Positions 34,764 to 43,725 are shown, counted from the first letter of the stretch. The stretch: DNA of 64,000 nucleotides from Micromonospora zamorensis (GCF_900090275.1 NZ_LT607755.1:6448001-6512000), one strand, 5' to 3'. Numbers and translations: made by a program. Notes: a model not told the origin generated them from the letters alone.

Positions 34764-35906
34764 TCAGGCCCGCCGGCTGGTGGCGGCGGTGGCCAGCCCG
34801 GTCAGCGCGGTCCGCGCCGTCCGGTCCACTGGTGCGGCGTCGAGCGCGGCCAGTGCGTCACTCACCCGCTCGGCGATCATCCGCTCCACCCGGGCCACCG
34901 CGCCGGTCTCCTCGACCAGCTCGGCGAGCCGGTCGACCGGCCCGTCGCCGGCCCGATCCATCGCCCGGAGCTGGGCCGGCGTGGCCAGCTCGCGGGCCAG
35001 CATGAGCAGCGTGGTCGGTTTGCCGGTGCGGAGGTCGTCGCCGGCCGGCTTGCCGGTGTCGGCGGGATCGCCGTAGACGCCGAGCAGGTCGTCGCGGAGC
35101 TGGAACGCCTCGCCGACGGCAAGGCCATAGCGGGTGTACGCGGAGACCAGCGCGTCGTCGACGGGCACGCCGGCCAGGCAGGCCCCGAAGAGCAATGGTC
35201 GCTGGACGGTGTAGCTGGCGGTCTTGTAGCGGGCCACCCGCAGCGCCCGGTTGACCGACCAGCTCGCCGGGTCGTTCTCGCCGAGCACGTCGAGATATTG
35301 CCCGGCGACCGTCTCCACCCGCATCTGGTCATAGCAGCGCCGCACTTCGAACAGCCGGGCCGACGGCACTGTGGCCTGGGCCAGCAACCGGTCGGCCCAG
35401 ACCATGCATAGGTCACCGATGAGCACGGCGACGGCTTCGCCGAATCGGCCGGGATCACCCCGGTGGCCTGCGGCGATGTGCTGTTCGGCGATCGCGACGT
35501 GTGCGGTGGGCCGGCCCCGGCGGGTGGTGGACGCGTCCATCACGTCGTCGTGCACCAGGGCGAAGGTGTGCAGCAGCTCCAGCGCGGCCAGCGCGGGCAG
35601 GACGGGTGGTAGCGCCTCGGTGCCACCGACCGCCCCGCGCCACCCCCAGTAGGCGAACGTGGAGCGGATCCGCTTGCCGCCCACGAGGACTGCTTCCCTC
35701 GCGGTGGCGGCGAAGCGGCCCATCGAGATGTCGATCTCGGTGAGGGAGTCGACCTCGGCGGTGAGGAAGGTTGCCAGGGTCTCGTCGACCGCGGTGATCA
35801 GGTCATGGGTGTACGCGGCCAGAACGGCGCGGACCGGATCGTCACCGTCCCCCGGCCCCCGCTGCGCCACACGGGTCGCATTGCCCGCAACTGCGTCGTT
35901 GGCCAT
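34764..35906 (-). CDS. crtE: Geranylgeranyl-diphosphate synthase (polyprenyl synthetase)
   Basis: 380 residues. First Asp-rich motif in VHDDVMDASTTRRG and the second in QLRDDLLGVYGD, with the GGKRIR substrate-binding segment. Makes GGPP for phytoene synthase; chain length is inferred from the cluster. Minus-strand TACGCT is 7 bases before the ATG (leaderless). First gene of the crtE-crtI-idi-litR operon, divergent from crtB across 65 bp. Confidence 0.92.
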   Translation of the reverse strand: MANDAVAGNATRVAQRGPGDGDDPVRAVLAAYTHDLITAVDETLATFLTAEVDSLTEIDISMGRFAATAREAVLVGGKRIRSTFAYWGWRGAVGGTEALPPVLPALAALELLHTFALVHDDVMDASTTRRGRPTAHVAIAEQHIAAGHRGDPGRFGEAVAVLIGDLCMVWADRLLAQATVPSARLFEVRRCYDQMRVETVAGQYLDVLGENDPASWSVNRALRVARYKTASYTVQRPLLFGACLAGVPVDDALVSAYTRYGLAVGEAFQLRDDLLGVYGDPADTGKPAGDDLRTGKPTTLLMLARELATPAQLRAMDRAGDGPVDRLAELVEETGAVARVERMIAERVSDALAALDAAPVDRTARTALTGLATAATSRRA

Positions 35907-35913
35907 GCGACTG

Positions 35914-35919
35914 AGCGTA
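35914..35919 (-). promoter_or_regulatory. -10 element of leaderless crtE promoter
   Basis: TACGCT on the minus strand, 7-base spacer, then the crtE ATG at 35906. Confidence 0.5.
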
Positions 35920-35934
35920 CCCTAGGCTACGAGT

Positions 35935-35960
35935 TGCGTCGATTGGTGCGTCGATAAAAT
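35935..35960 (+). promoter_or_regulatory. Direct repeats and -10 box of the crtB promoter
   Basis: TGCGTCGAT occurs at 35935-35943 and 35947-35955 (12-bp period), immediately followed by -10 box TAAAAT at 35955-35960 and then AAGGAGG before the GTG. The repeats sit where a -35 box would be and are candidates for LitR binding; they also lie in the crtE upstream region. Confidence 0.55.
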
Positions 35961-35971
35961 AAGGAGGGCCG

Positions 35972-36895
35972 GTGGACACTGATCTCACCGCTGCCTATGA
36001 CCGGTGCCGTGAGCTGCACAAACGCCACGGCCGCACCTACTATCTCGCCACCCGGCTGCTCCCCGCTTGGAAACGACGACATGTGCATGCCCTCTATGGG
36101 TTCACGCGGTACGCCGACGAGATCGTCGACCGCACCGAGGACCTACCGCAGGTCGAGCGTGCCGCCCGCCTCGACGACTGGGCCAGCCGATTCGTGTCCG
36201 GCCTGCACGGTGCGTCGGTCGACGACCCGCTGCTGCCGGCCGTGCTGCACACCATCGCCGTCTTCGACCTCGACCGGGACGACTTTGCGTCGTTTCTGAA
36301 GAGCATGGCGATGGACCTGACCGTCACCTCGTACCCGACCTACGACCACCTGCTCGACTACATGGAGGGCTCGGCGGCGGTCATCGGCACCATGATGCTG
36401 CCGATCCTGGGCACCTCCGACCCGGTGGCGGCACGGGAGCCGGCGCGGCAGCTCGGCTTCGCGTTCCAACTCACCAACTTCATCCGGGACGTCGCCGAGG
36501 ACCTCGACCGGGGCCGCACCTACCTGCCGGACGAGGACCTGGCGAAGTTCGGCGTCACCCGCGAGGAGCTGGCCGAGGCCTGCGCCCGGGGCCGGGGCAC
36601 GCCCCGGACCCGCGAGCTGATCGAGTACGAGGTGACCCGCGCCCAGGCGCACTACGCCGCCGCCGCGCCGGGCATCACCATGCTCGCGCCAGCCTCGCAG
36701 GCCTGCATGCGCACCGCGTACGCGTTGTACGGCGGCATCCTCGACGAGGTGGCCGCGCAGGACTACGACGTCTTCACCCGGCGGGCCCTGGTGCCGCAGC
36801 GGCGACGGATGGCGGTGGCCGCACGGGCTCTGCTCACCTCGACCGGTACGCCGGTCACCATCCCCGGGCCGACGGTCCACCCGCAGACCCGGTGA
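35972..36895 (+). CDS. crtB: Phytoene synthase
   Basis: 307 residues. Squalene/phytoene synthase family with both Asp-rich motifs, ADEIVD and IRDVAEDLDRGRTYLP, and the TRYADE/ALYGFTR region. It condenses two GGPP to phytoene. GTG start with an exact AAGGAGG. It shares a 4-base overlap (GTGA) with the following photolyase gene and diverges from crtE. Confidence 0.95.
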   Translation: MDTDLTAAYDRCRELHKRHGRTYYLATRLLPAWKRRHVHALYGFTRYADEIVDRTEDLPQVERAARLDDWASRFVSGLHGASVDDPLLPAVLHTIAVFDLDRDDFASFLKSMAMDLTVTSYPTYDHLLDYMEGSAAVIGTMMLPILGTSDPVAAREPARQLGFAFQLTNFIRDVAEDLDRGRTYLPDEDLAKFGVTREELAEACARGRGTPRTRELIEYEVTRAQAHYAAAAPGITMLAPASQACMRTAYALYGGILDEVAAQDYDVFTRRALVPQRRRMAVAARALLTSTGTPVTIPGPTVHPQTR

Positions 36896-38217
36896 CCGCA
36901 AGCACCGCGATCGTGCTCCTCACCCGCGACCTGCGGGTGCACGACCACCCGGCGCTGGCCACCACCTGCGCGGCCTTCGACCGGGTGGTTCCGCTGTACG
37001 TGCTCGACCCGGCACTGGCCGGCCTGTCGGCCAACCGCACCCGGTTTCTGCACCAGGCGCTCGCCGAACTGCGGGCCGAGCTGCGCGAGCGCGGTGGTGA
37101 CCTGGTGGTACGCCACGGCGACCCGGTGGCCGAGACGATCCGGTTGGCCAGCGAGGTCGACGCCACCGCCGTCGCGCTCTCCGCCGACGTCAGCAACTAC
37201 GCCCGGCGCCGCGAGCGACGACTGCGCGCGGAGTGTGAGCGGCACCGGCTGCACCTGCGACTGTTTCCCGGGCTGACAGTGGTCGAGCCGGGCGCGTTGC
37301 GGCCCGGTGGCGGGGGCGACCACTACCGGGTGTTCAGCCCCTACCACCGGGCCTGGGCGGCCAGTCAGTGGCGTGCGGAGTTGGCCGCGCCGCACCGGGT
37401 GGAGCTGCCCGGCGGGGTGAGCGTGGGCAGCCTGCCGAAGCCGCCGGCCGGGGACTCACCGGACGCGGCGGTCGGCGGCGAGCGGGTTGCCCGGCAGCGG
37501 CTCACCGACTGGCTGCCCGACCTGGACCGCTACGACGATCAGCACGACGACATGGCCGGCGACGACACGTCCCGGCTCAGTCCGTACCTGCGGTTCGGCT
37601 GCGTGTCCCCACTGGCGGTGGCCAACCGGGCCGGGGACCGGTCCGGGCCGTTCGTCCGGCAGATCTGCTGGCGGGACTTCTACTACCAGGTCACGGCGGC
37701 CTTCCCGGAGATCTCGACGTCGGCGTACCGGCGGGGCGCCACCGAACAGTGGCGCTACGACGACGACGCGTTGGCGGCCTGGGCCGAGGGTCGGACCGGC
37801 ATGCCCATCGTCGACGCCGGGATGCGGCAGATGCGTACGCAGGGCTGGATGCACAACCGGGCCCGGCTGATCACCGCCGGCTACCTGACCAAGCACCTCG
37901 GGCAGGATTGGCGGCCCGGCGTGGCCGTCTTCTTCCGCTGGCTGCTCGACGGGGACGTGGCCAACAACTCCGGCAACTGGCAGTGGGTCGCCGGCACCGG
38001 CAACGACACCAAGCCGTACCGGGGGTTCAATCCGGTCCGGCAGGCCGAACGGTACGACCCGGACGGCGACTACGTGCGCCGGTGGGTGCCGGAGCTGGCG
38101 AAGGTGCAGGGCAAGGCCGTGCACCAACCGTGGCGACTGCCCGACGCGCTCCGCCAGACGCTCGACTATCCGCCGCCGCTCTCGGTGCCGGGCACCGACC
38201 CCGTCTGGCTGCGCTGA
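36892..38217 (+). CDS. phr: Deoxyribodipyrimidine photolyase (class I)
   Basis: 441 residues. N-terminal antenna domain (LLTRDLRVHDHPAL) and a C-terminal FAD domain with TSRLSPYLRFGCVS, the electron-transfer tryptophans in ICWRDFYYQ and GNWQWVAGTG, GWMHNRARL and DTKPYRGFNP. It repairs pyrimidine dimers with blue light. Coupled to crtB: pairing photoprotective pigment and light repair under LitR is known in other actinobacteria. The stop codon TGA is directly followed by the TCA that is the stop of the opposite gene. Confidence 0.95.
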   Translation: MTASTAIVLLTRDLRVHDHPALATTCAAFDRVVPLYVLDPALAGLSANRTRFLHQALAELRAELRERGGDLVVRHGDPVAETIRLASEVDATAVALSADVSNYARRRERRLRAECERHRLHLRLFPGLTVVEPGALRPGGGGDHYRVFSPYHRAWAASQWRAELAAPHRVELPGGVSVGSLPKPPAGDSPDAAVGGERVARQRLTDWLPDLDRYDDQHDDMAGDDTSRLSPYLRFGCVSPLAVANRAGDRSGPFVRQICWRDFYYQVTAAFPEISTSAYRRGATEQWRYDDDALAAWAEGRTGMPIVDAGMRQMRTQGWMHNRARLITAGYLTKHLGQDWRPGVAVFFRWLLDGDVANNSGNWQWVAGTGNDTKPYRGFNPVRQAERYDPDGDYVRRWVPELAKVQGKAVHQPWRLPDALRQTLDYPPPLSVPGTDPVWLR

Positions 38218-39294
38218 TCAGAGGCAGGAGTGCAACACCTCGACCAGCTCGTCCACCCGGTCGTGCTCGGCGAGGTGCGCCGTGGCGTACCCGAAGGCGT
38301 AGCCGCGCTCCGGGTCGGCCCACGCGCTGCTGCCGCCGATGCCGCCCATGCCCCAACTGCCGTCCGGCTCCCACTGCATGCCCAGCGTCCAACGGACCTG
38401 GCGGTCCAGCAGCAGGTCCGGCCCGTCGTACTGGACCCGGGTCGCCTCCGCCAACAGCTCGGGGCTGAGCAGACGGACTCCGTCCAGGACACCCCCGGCG
38501 AGCAGACCGGCGTAGAGCCGGGCCAGGCCGGAGGCGGTGGCGTGCAGGTTGACCGCGGGCATCTCCGCAGCACGCCAGAGCGGGCTGTTCAGCACGGCCA
38601 GGTCCAGCCCTCCGGCCGGGTTGCCCAGCGCTCGCGCCCGCAGCGATCCCGGCTCACCGAGCTTGCGGGCCGGCCACTGCGGGTCGCCGTAGCGCAGGTC
38701 GGCGCAGCGCCGCTGATCCGCGTCGGCCAGCCCGAAGCCGAGGTCGAGCTGCCACCGGTCGGCGATCTCCTCGGCCAGGAACCGGCCCACCGACCGGCCG
38801 TCGACCCGGCGAACCACCTCGCCCACCAGGTGCCCGTACGTCCAGGCGTGTTCCGCGGCCACCGAGCCCGGTGACCACTCGGGGTCGGCGGCGGCCAGGT
38901 CGCTGGTGAGGAGCGTCCAGTCGGCGATCGCGGTCGCCGGTCGCGGTACCGGAAAGGCCGGCAGCCCGGCGGTGTGCGACAACACCTGACGCACGGTGGC
39001 GGGTGTGCGGAACTCCGGCCAGTACCGGTCGACGGGTGCGTCAAGGTCCACCTGCCCCCGGTCGACGAGCATCAGCAGGCAGAGCGCGGCCACCGGCTTG
39101 CCGACCGAGTAGACGTTGACGAGCGTGTCCGGCCGCCACGGCTCGCCGTCCGACCCGGCAGCGGTCCGGGTTCCGCCGATCAGGTCGACGACGGGCTGAC
39201 CGTCGTACCAGATGACCAGGCCGGCACCGGTCTCCCGGCCGGAGGTGAGCAGGTCGTGGAAGCAGTCCCGGACCGGTGCGAAGCGTGCGTGCAT
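38218..39294 (-). CDS. Serine hydrolase, beta-lactamase (class C/EstB) family
   Basis: 358 residues from ATG 39294. S63-x2-K66 in YSVGKP gives the nucleophile and base, Y153-G-H155 in WTYGHL is the YxN-like motif, and GMGGIGGSSAW resembles the third motif (HTG/KTG position). These enzymes are esterases, peptidases or transesterases more often than true beta-lactamases. No signal peptide, so cytoplasmic. Substrate unknown. Confidence 0.9.
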   Translation of the reverse strand: MHARFAPVRDCFHDLLTSGRETGAGLVIWYDGQPVVDLIGGTRTAAGSDGEPWRPDTLVNVYSVGKPVAALCLLMLVDRGQVDLDAPVDRYWPEFRTPATVRQVLSHTAGLPAFPVPRPATAIADWTLLTSDLAAADPEWSPGSVAAEHAWTYGHLVGEVVRRVDGRSVGRFLAEEIADRWQLDLGFGLADADQRRCADLRYGDPQWPARKLGEPGSLRARALGNPAGGLDLAVLNSPLWRAAEMPAVNLHATASGLARLYAGLLAGGVLDGVRLLSPELLAEATRVQYDGPDLLLDRQVRWTLGMQWEPDGSWGMGGIGGSSAWADPERGYAFGYATAHLAEHDRVDELVEVLHSCL

Positions 39295-39385
39295 CCCGCC
39301 ACGGTAGGCGTCCCGGACCGGTGAGGGTGCCGACTTTTCTCCGACCCTGGTGGTCGGGCTGGTGTCGCTGGGGGATGCTGTCGGG

Positions 39386-40861
39386 GTGGCAGAGCCGGAG
39401 CTGGTGGATGTGGTCGTGGTCGGGCTCGGGGTCGGCGGCGAGGAGGTGGCCGAGCGGCTCGCCGAGGCCGGCCTGAGCGTCGTCGGCATCGAACGGGATC
39501 TGGTCGGCGGGGAGTGCCCCTACTGGGGCTGCATCCCGAGCAAGATGATGATCAGGGCGGCCAACGCCCTGGCCGAGGCGCGCCGGGTCGACGGGCTGGC
39601 CGGGACGGCGCAGGTCGAACCGGACTGGGCGCCGGTGGCCAAGCGCATCCGCGAGGAGGCCACCGACACCTGGGACGACACGGTTGCCGCCGACCGGTTC
39701 ACGGGCCTGGGCGGCCGGCTCATCCGGGGTAGTGGCCGCCTCGACGGCCCTGGCCGGGTCCGCGTCGGCGACCAGGTGTTCCAGGCTCGGCACGGGGTCG
39801 TGCTGGGCACCGGGACCCGTCCGTCGGTGCCACCGATCGACGGCCTGGCCGACACTCCGTACTGGACCAACCACCAGGCGATCGAGGTCGAGGAGTTGCC
39901 GGAGTCGCTGCTGGTGCTCGGCGGCGGCGCGATCGGTCTGGAGCTGGCACAGGTCTTCGCCCGCTTCGGGGTCCGGGTCACGGTGGTGGAGGCGCTCGAC
40001 CGGGTGCTGGCCGTCGAGGAACCGGAGGCGTCCGAGGTCGCCGCCGCTGCGCTGCGCGCCGACGGCGTGGAGATCCACACCGGGGTACGCGCCGAGCGGG
40101 TCGAGCACGACGGCACCCGGTTCACACTGCGCGGCAGCGGCGGTTCGGCGTTCACCGCCGACCGTCTGCTGGTGGTGACCGGGCGCAAGGCCCATCTGAC
40201 CGAGCTGGGGTTGGACACGATCGGCCTGGACGCCAGCCAGCGTTACCTGCCGGTCGACGACCGGTTGCACGTCACCGACCAGGTCTGGGCGGTCGGTGAC
40301 ATCACCGGCGAGGGTGCCTTCACGCACATCGCCATGTACCAGGCCGGGATCGTGATCGCCGACATCCTGGCCCGTGCCCGGCAGGCGAGTGCGGGGGCGG
40401 ACGCCAGCGGGACCTCCAGCGTGGTCGGCGGTGCGATGGGCGCGTCCAGCTCGCTGGCCGCCAGCGGGTCGAGTGGGTCGGCCGGCACCGTCCCGCGAGC
40501 GGACTACCGCGCACTGCCCCGGGTGACCTTCACCGATCCCGAGGTCGGAGCGGTCGGGCTCACCGAGCAGCAGGCCCGCGAGCGTGGCATCAACGTGCAG
40601 GTCGGTTTCACCAAGCTGGGCAGCTCAACCCGGGGCTGGATCCACCGGGTCGGCGACGACGGCTTCATCAAGCTAGTCGCGGACGCCGACCAGGGCGTGC
40701 TGATCGGCGCGACCTCGGTCGGCCCGGCCGGCGGCGAGGTGCTCTCCGCGCTGGTCGTGGCGGTGCACGCGGCCGTGCCACTGAGCCAGCTCCGGCACAT
40801 GATCTACGCGTACCCGACCTTCCACCGGGCCATCGAGTCCGCGTTGCACGACCTGTCCTGA
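39386..40861 (+). CDS. Pyridine nucleotide-disulfide oxidoreductase (class I, lipoamide dehydrogenase-like)
   Basis: 491 residues from GTG 39386. FAD site VVVVGLGVGGEEVAERL, redox pair C44/C49 in GGECPYWGCIPSK, NAD site VLGGGAIGLELAQVF, second FAD site WAVGDITGEG, and a C-terminal dimerisation domain with YAYPTFHRAIE instead of the HPT-x2-E of lipoamide dehydrogenase. A 40-residue Ser/Ala/Gly insertion (about 330-371) separates the NAD/FAD part from the dimer domain. Likely reduces a disulfide, quinone or metal with NADPH or NADH; mercuric reductase is possible but no MerA N-terminal domain or mer genes are present. Confidence 0.88.
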   Translation: MAEPELVDVVVVGLGVGGEEVAERLAEAGLSVVGIERDLVGGECPYWGCIPSKMMIRAANALAEARRVDGLAGTAQVEPDWAPVAKRIREEATDTWDDTVAADRFTGLGGRLIRGSGRLDGPGRVRVGDQVFQARHGVVLGTGTRPSVPPIDGLADTPYWTNHQAIEVEELPESLLVLGGGAIGLELAQVFARFGVRVTVVEALDRVLAVEEPEASEVAAAALRADGVEIHTGVRAERVEHDGTRFTLRGSGGSAFTADRLLVVTGRKAHLTELGLDTIGLDASQRYLPVDDRLHVTDQVWAVGDITGEGAFTHIAMYQAGIVIADILARARQASAGADASGTSSVVGGAMGASSSLAASGSSGSAGTVPRADYRALPRVTFTDPEVGAVGLTEQQARERGINVQVGFTKLGSSTRGWIHRVGDDGFIKLVADADQGVLIGATSVGPAGGEVLSALVVAVHAAVPLSQLRHMIYAYPTFHRAIESALHDLS

Positions 40862-40952
40862 CGCCCGCCCCGGTGGTCGATGTCGGAAGAATCCGGCAGC
40901 AAGCCAGCAAACGACGGGCACTTTGCTGTTCATTTCTTTCATCCTGGTGACG

Positions 40953-40958
40953 TACGAT
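40953..40958 (+). promoter_or_regulatory. -10 element of leaderless lacI-family gene promoter
   Basis: TACGAT, 7-base spacer, GTG at 40966. Confidence 0.55.
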
Positions 40959-40965
40959 TGCGACC

Positions 40966-41970
40966 GTGACCAAGCGGTTGACTGAAGTTGCCAAGAAGGC
41001 GGGCGTCAGCGAGGCCACCGTCAGCCGGGTGCTCAACGGCCGCGACGGGGTCTCCGAGACGACCCGCACCGCCGTGCTGACCGCGCTGGACGTGCTCGGT
41101 TACGAGCGGCCGACCAAACTGCGCGGCGAGCGCGCCCGGTTGGTCGGGCTGGTGCTGCCCGAGTTGCAGAACCCGATCTTCCCGGCGCTGGCCGAGGTCG
41201 TCACCGGGACACTGGCGCAGCGCGGCTACACCCCCGCCCTCTGTGCCCGCACCATCGGCGGTGTCTCCGAGATGGACTATGTGGAGATGCTGCTCGACCA
41301 CCAAGTCTCCGGCGTGATCTTCGCGGGTGGTTCGTACGCGCTCGCCGACGCCCGACACGACCACTACCGTCGGCTGACCGATCGCGGTCTTCCGGTCGTT
41401 CTGGTCAACGCAGGCGTGGCCGAGCTGGGCTTCCCCCGGGTCTCCACTGACGACGCCGTGGCGGTGGAGCAGGCGTACGGGCACCTGCGCTCGCTCGGGC
41501 ACGAACGGATCGGGATGGTGCTCGGCCCGGAGGGGCATGTGCCGTCCCGGCGCAAACTGGACGCGATGATCCGGGCCGCGGGCTGGGACGAGGGTGACGC
41601 CGAGTGCGTCGAGCGTTCCAGCTTCTCCATGGAGGGCGCGCGGGTCGCCGCGACGAAACTGGTCGAGCGTGGCGTTACCGGCATCATCTGCGCCAGCGAC
41701 GTGCTCGCGTTGGGCACGATTCGTGCGGCCCGGCGGCTGGGTCGCTCGGTGCCGGCCGACGTGTCGGTGGTGGGCTACGACGACTCCGCGTTCATGACCT
41801 GCACCGACCCGCCGTTGACCACGGTCCGGCAGCCGATCGAGACGATGGGGCAGGCCGCGGTGGATCTGCTGGTCACCCAGATCGAAGGCGCCGGCGTCCT
41901 GCACGACGAGTTGCTGTTCGAGCCCGAGCTGGTGGTACGCGGCTCGACCGCTCCCGCCCCGGGTCGCTAG
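40966..41970 (+). CDS. LacI-family transcriptional regulator of the glucan locus
   Basis: 334 residues. N-terminal helix-turn-helix and hinge (TKRLTEVAKKAGVSEATVSR) followed by a periplasmic-binding-like sugar-sensing domain ending with VSVVGYDDSAFMTCTDPPLT. It should repress the transporter and enzymes downstream and release on binding an imported oligosaccharide. A perfect CAAGCGCTTG palindrome at 42111-42120 is the likely operator. Leaderless GTG start. A strong terminator follows. Confidence 0.93.
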   Translation: MTKRLTEVAKKAGVSEATVSRVLNGRDGVSETTRTAVLTALDVLGYERPTKLRGERARLVGLVLPELQNPIFPALAEVVTGTLAQRGYTPALCARTIGGVSEMDYVEMLLDHQVSGVIFAGGSYALADARHDHYRRLTDRGLPVVLVNAGVAELGFPRVSTDDAVAVEQAYGHLRSLGHERIGMVLGPEGHVPSRRKLDAMIRAAGWDEGDAECVERSSFSMEGARVAATKLVERGVTGIICASDVLALGTIRAARRLGRSVPADVSVVGYDDSAFMTCTDPPLTTVRQPIETMGQAAVDLLVTQIEGAGVLHDELLFEPELVVRGSTAPAPGR

Positions 41971-41993
41971 GCACCACACCAGACGACGCTTCG

Positions 41994-42028
41994 GCCGTCG
42001 ACCGCTCCATGCGGTCGGCGGCCCTTTT
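41994..42028 (+). terminator. Rho-independent terminator after the lacI-family gene
   Basis: GCCGTCGACCGC pairs with 42011-42022 (one wobble) around TCCAT, followed by CCTTTTCG. One of few in the window with a T-run. Confidence 0.85.
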
Positions 42029-42108
42029 CGTCGTTGTCCGTCGGGAGCGGCATCGATCTCGCCGAATGACCTGCCATAAGGGACCAAAAGCCTGCATATC
42101 TGGCTGCT

Positions 42109-42122
42109 TTCAAGCGCTTGCC
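42109..42122. promoter_or_regulatory. LacI-type operator palindrome
   Basis: CAAGCGCTTG at 42111-42120 is a perfect 10-bp palindrome with the central CG typical of LacI/GalR-family operators. It lies about 50 bp upstream of the promoter of the sugar-binding protein gene. Confidence 0.75.
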
Positions 42123-42170
42123 AACATCTGCCGTAATCACGTCGTGTCCTTTCGGAACAGGGTCGATACC

Positions 42171-42199
42171 TTGCCGAAATGAGTCCCCCTCGCTACAGT
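42171..42199 (+). promoter_or_regulatory. SigA-type promoter of the ABC transporter operon
   Basis: TTGCCG (42171-42176), a 17-base spacer, then TACAGT (42194-42199). Expected start near 42206, giving a leader of about 98 bases. Confidence 0.65.
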
Positions 42200-42303
42200 G
42201 ACTCCACTCACACCTGGCTCCGACGCAGCTACTGGGCGTCAGGTCGCATCACCGCAGATCAGCGAAGGTCATTGGAGACACCCGTTCCCGAAGGGATGGA
42301 CAG

Positions 42304-43683
42304 ATGTCCGTACCGCAATACCGAAAGGCTGCGGCGGTTGCGCTCGTGGCCGGCCTGGGGCTCAGCCTCACGGCATGCTCCACGAAGAGTGACGACAAGG
42401 ACGCGACCGCGGGCGGCAAGGTCACCATCACTGTCGACTGCCAGCCGGTCGGCGCGCAGAAAGAGCTGCTGAAGAACTGGAACGACGACGTCGCCGAGTT
42501 CCAGAAGCAGAACCCGGACATCGTCATCAAGAGCGTCAGCGTCGGTGAGCAGTGCAACAACCCGCCGGACTTCACCGCCCGCCTCGCCGGCGGCACCGTC
42601 ACTGACGTGTTCTACGGATACATGACCGATCTCCAGCAGGTGCTCGACTCCGGTCAGGCCATGGACATCACCTCCCAGGTCAGCAAGGACACGATCCCCA
42701 CCTGGGACAGCGTCGACCCGGCACTCAAGGGCGTCTTCACCGACGGCGGCAAGCTCTACGCCGTTCCGGTGAAGAACTACTCGATGGGTCTGGTCTACAA
42801 CAAGGTCCTGTTCCAGCAGGCCGGGCTCGACGTCAACAACCCGCCGAAGACCTGGGCCGACGTCCGGGCCGCCGCCAAGAAGATCTCCGCACTCGGCAAC
42901 GGCATCGCGGGCTACTCGGAGTACAGCGCCGGCAACACCGGCGGCTGGCACTTCACCTCCCTGCTCTACTCGCAGGGCGGCCAGGTGCTGACCCCGGACG
43001 GCAAGAAGGCCGACTTCAACAACGCCATGGGTAAGCAGGTCCTGCAGAACATCAAGGACATGCGGTACGGCGACAACAGCATGGGCGCCCGTCAGCTGCT
43101 CCAGTGGGGCGACCTGCTGACCAACGCCGGCGCGGGCAAGGTCGGCATGTTCATCGGCGCGCCGGACGCCACCCAGGCGATCGTCAGCCAGTTCCAGGGC
43201 AAGTTCCAGGACTGGGCGATGGCCCCGCTGCCCGGCCAGGACGGCGCGGCGAAGGGGACGCTCGGTGGCGGCGAGGGCTACTTCTTCAAGAAGGACCTCA
43301 CCCCCGAGCAGGTCAAGGCCGGCCTGAAGTGGATCGCGTACCAGAAGCTCACCCCGGGCAAGGGTCAGTTCGACTACGTCCGGGCCAAGCCGCAGAACTA
43401 CCCGGTGGGTCTGCCCCAGCCGCTGCTCTTCGCCAACGGCAGCGACGCGCAGAAGCAGGAGCTCGAGCTGCGCAAGGCGAACGCGAACGTCGACACCGCC
43501 AACTTCGCTCTCTTCGAGGCGACCCCGGTGCCGATCAAGGGTGAGCCGCGCAACGCACAGGCGATCTACGCGGTGCTCGACGCCGCGATGTCCGGTGTGC
43601 TGACCAACCCGAACTCGAACATCGACGCCCTGCTCAAGACCGCCGAGGAGAAGGTCAACCAGCTCCTCACCGCGGAGAGCTGA
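42304..43683 (+). CDS. Sugar ABC transporter substrate-binding lipoprotein
   Basis: 459 residues. Lipobox LTACS (C25); family 1 extracellular binding-protein sequence (KVTITVDCQPVGAQKELL, RLAGGTVTDVFYGYMTDLQQ, YAVPVKNYSMGLVYNKVLF). Held on the outer face of the membrane, it captures an oligosaccharide for the two permeases downstream. In this locus the ligand is probably a nigero-oligosaccharide. A hairpin separates it from the permease gene, which may favour higher expression of the binding protein. Confidence 0.93.
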   Translation: MSVPQYRKAAAVALVAGLGLSLTACSTKSDDKDATAGGKVTITVDCQPVGAQKELLKNWNDDVAEFQKQNPDIVIKSVSVGEQCNNPPDFTARLAGGTVTDVFYGYMTDLQQVLDSGQAMDITSQVSKDTIPTWDSVDPALKGVFTDGGKLYAVPVKNYSMGLVYNKVLFQQAGLDVNNPPKTWADVRAAAKKISALGNGIAGYSEYSAGNTGGWHFTSLLYSQGGQVLTPDGKKADFNNAMGKQVLQNIKDMRYGDNSMGARQLLQWGDLLTNAGAGKVGMFIGAPDATQAIVSQFQGKFQDWAMAPLPGQDGAAKGTLGGGEGYFFKKDLTPEQVKAGLKWIAYQKLTPGKGQFDYVRAKPQNYPVGLPQPLLFANGSDAQKQELELRKANANVDTANFALFEATPVPIKGEPRNAQAIYAVLDAAMSGVLTNPNSNIDALLKTAEEKVNQLLTAES

Positions 43684-43690
43684 CCTGAGC

Positions 43691-43725
43691 GTGTGGGGGC
43701 CGGTACGCCGACCCGGCCCCCACAC
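43691..43725 (+). terminator. Intra-operon hairpin after the binding-protein gene
   Basis: GTGTGGGGGCCGG pairs exactly with 43713-43725 (13 bp, 9-base loop), 8 bases past the stop. Likely a partial terminator or mRNA stabiliser. Confidence 0.75.

Larger units (their letters stand above)
41971..42303. other. 333-bp regulatory intergenic region
   Basis: It contains the lacI terminator (41994-42028), the operator palindrome (42111-42120), the -35/-10 promoter at 42171-42199 and a 5' leader of about 100 bases before the binding-protein ATG. No extra gene seen. Confidence 0.7.

Noticed and set aside
38218..39294. Beta-lactamase resistance gene
   Set aside because: Has the SxxK and Tyr motifs of the fold but no signal peptide and EstB-like features; esterase or peptidase is more likely.
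39386..40861. Mercuric reductase identity for the disulfide oxidoreductase
   Set aside because: No heavy-metal-binding N-terminal domain, no C-terminal Cys pair and no mer genes nearby.
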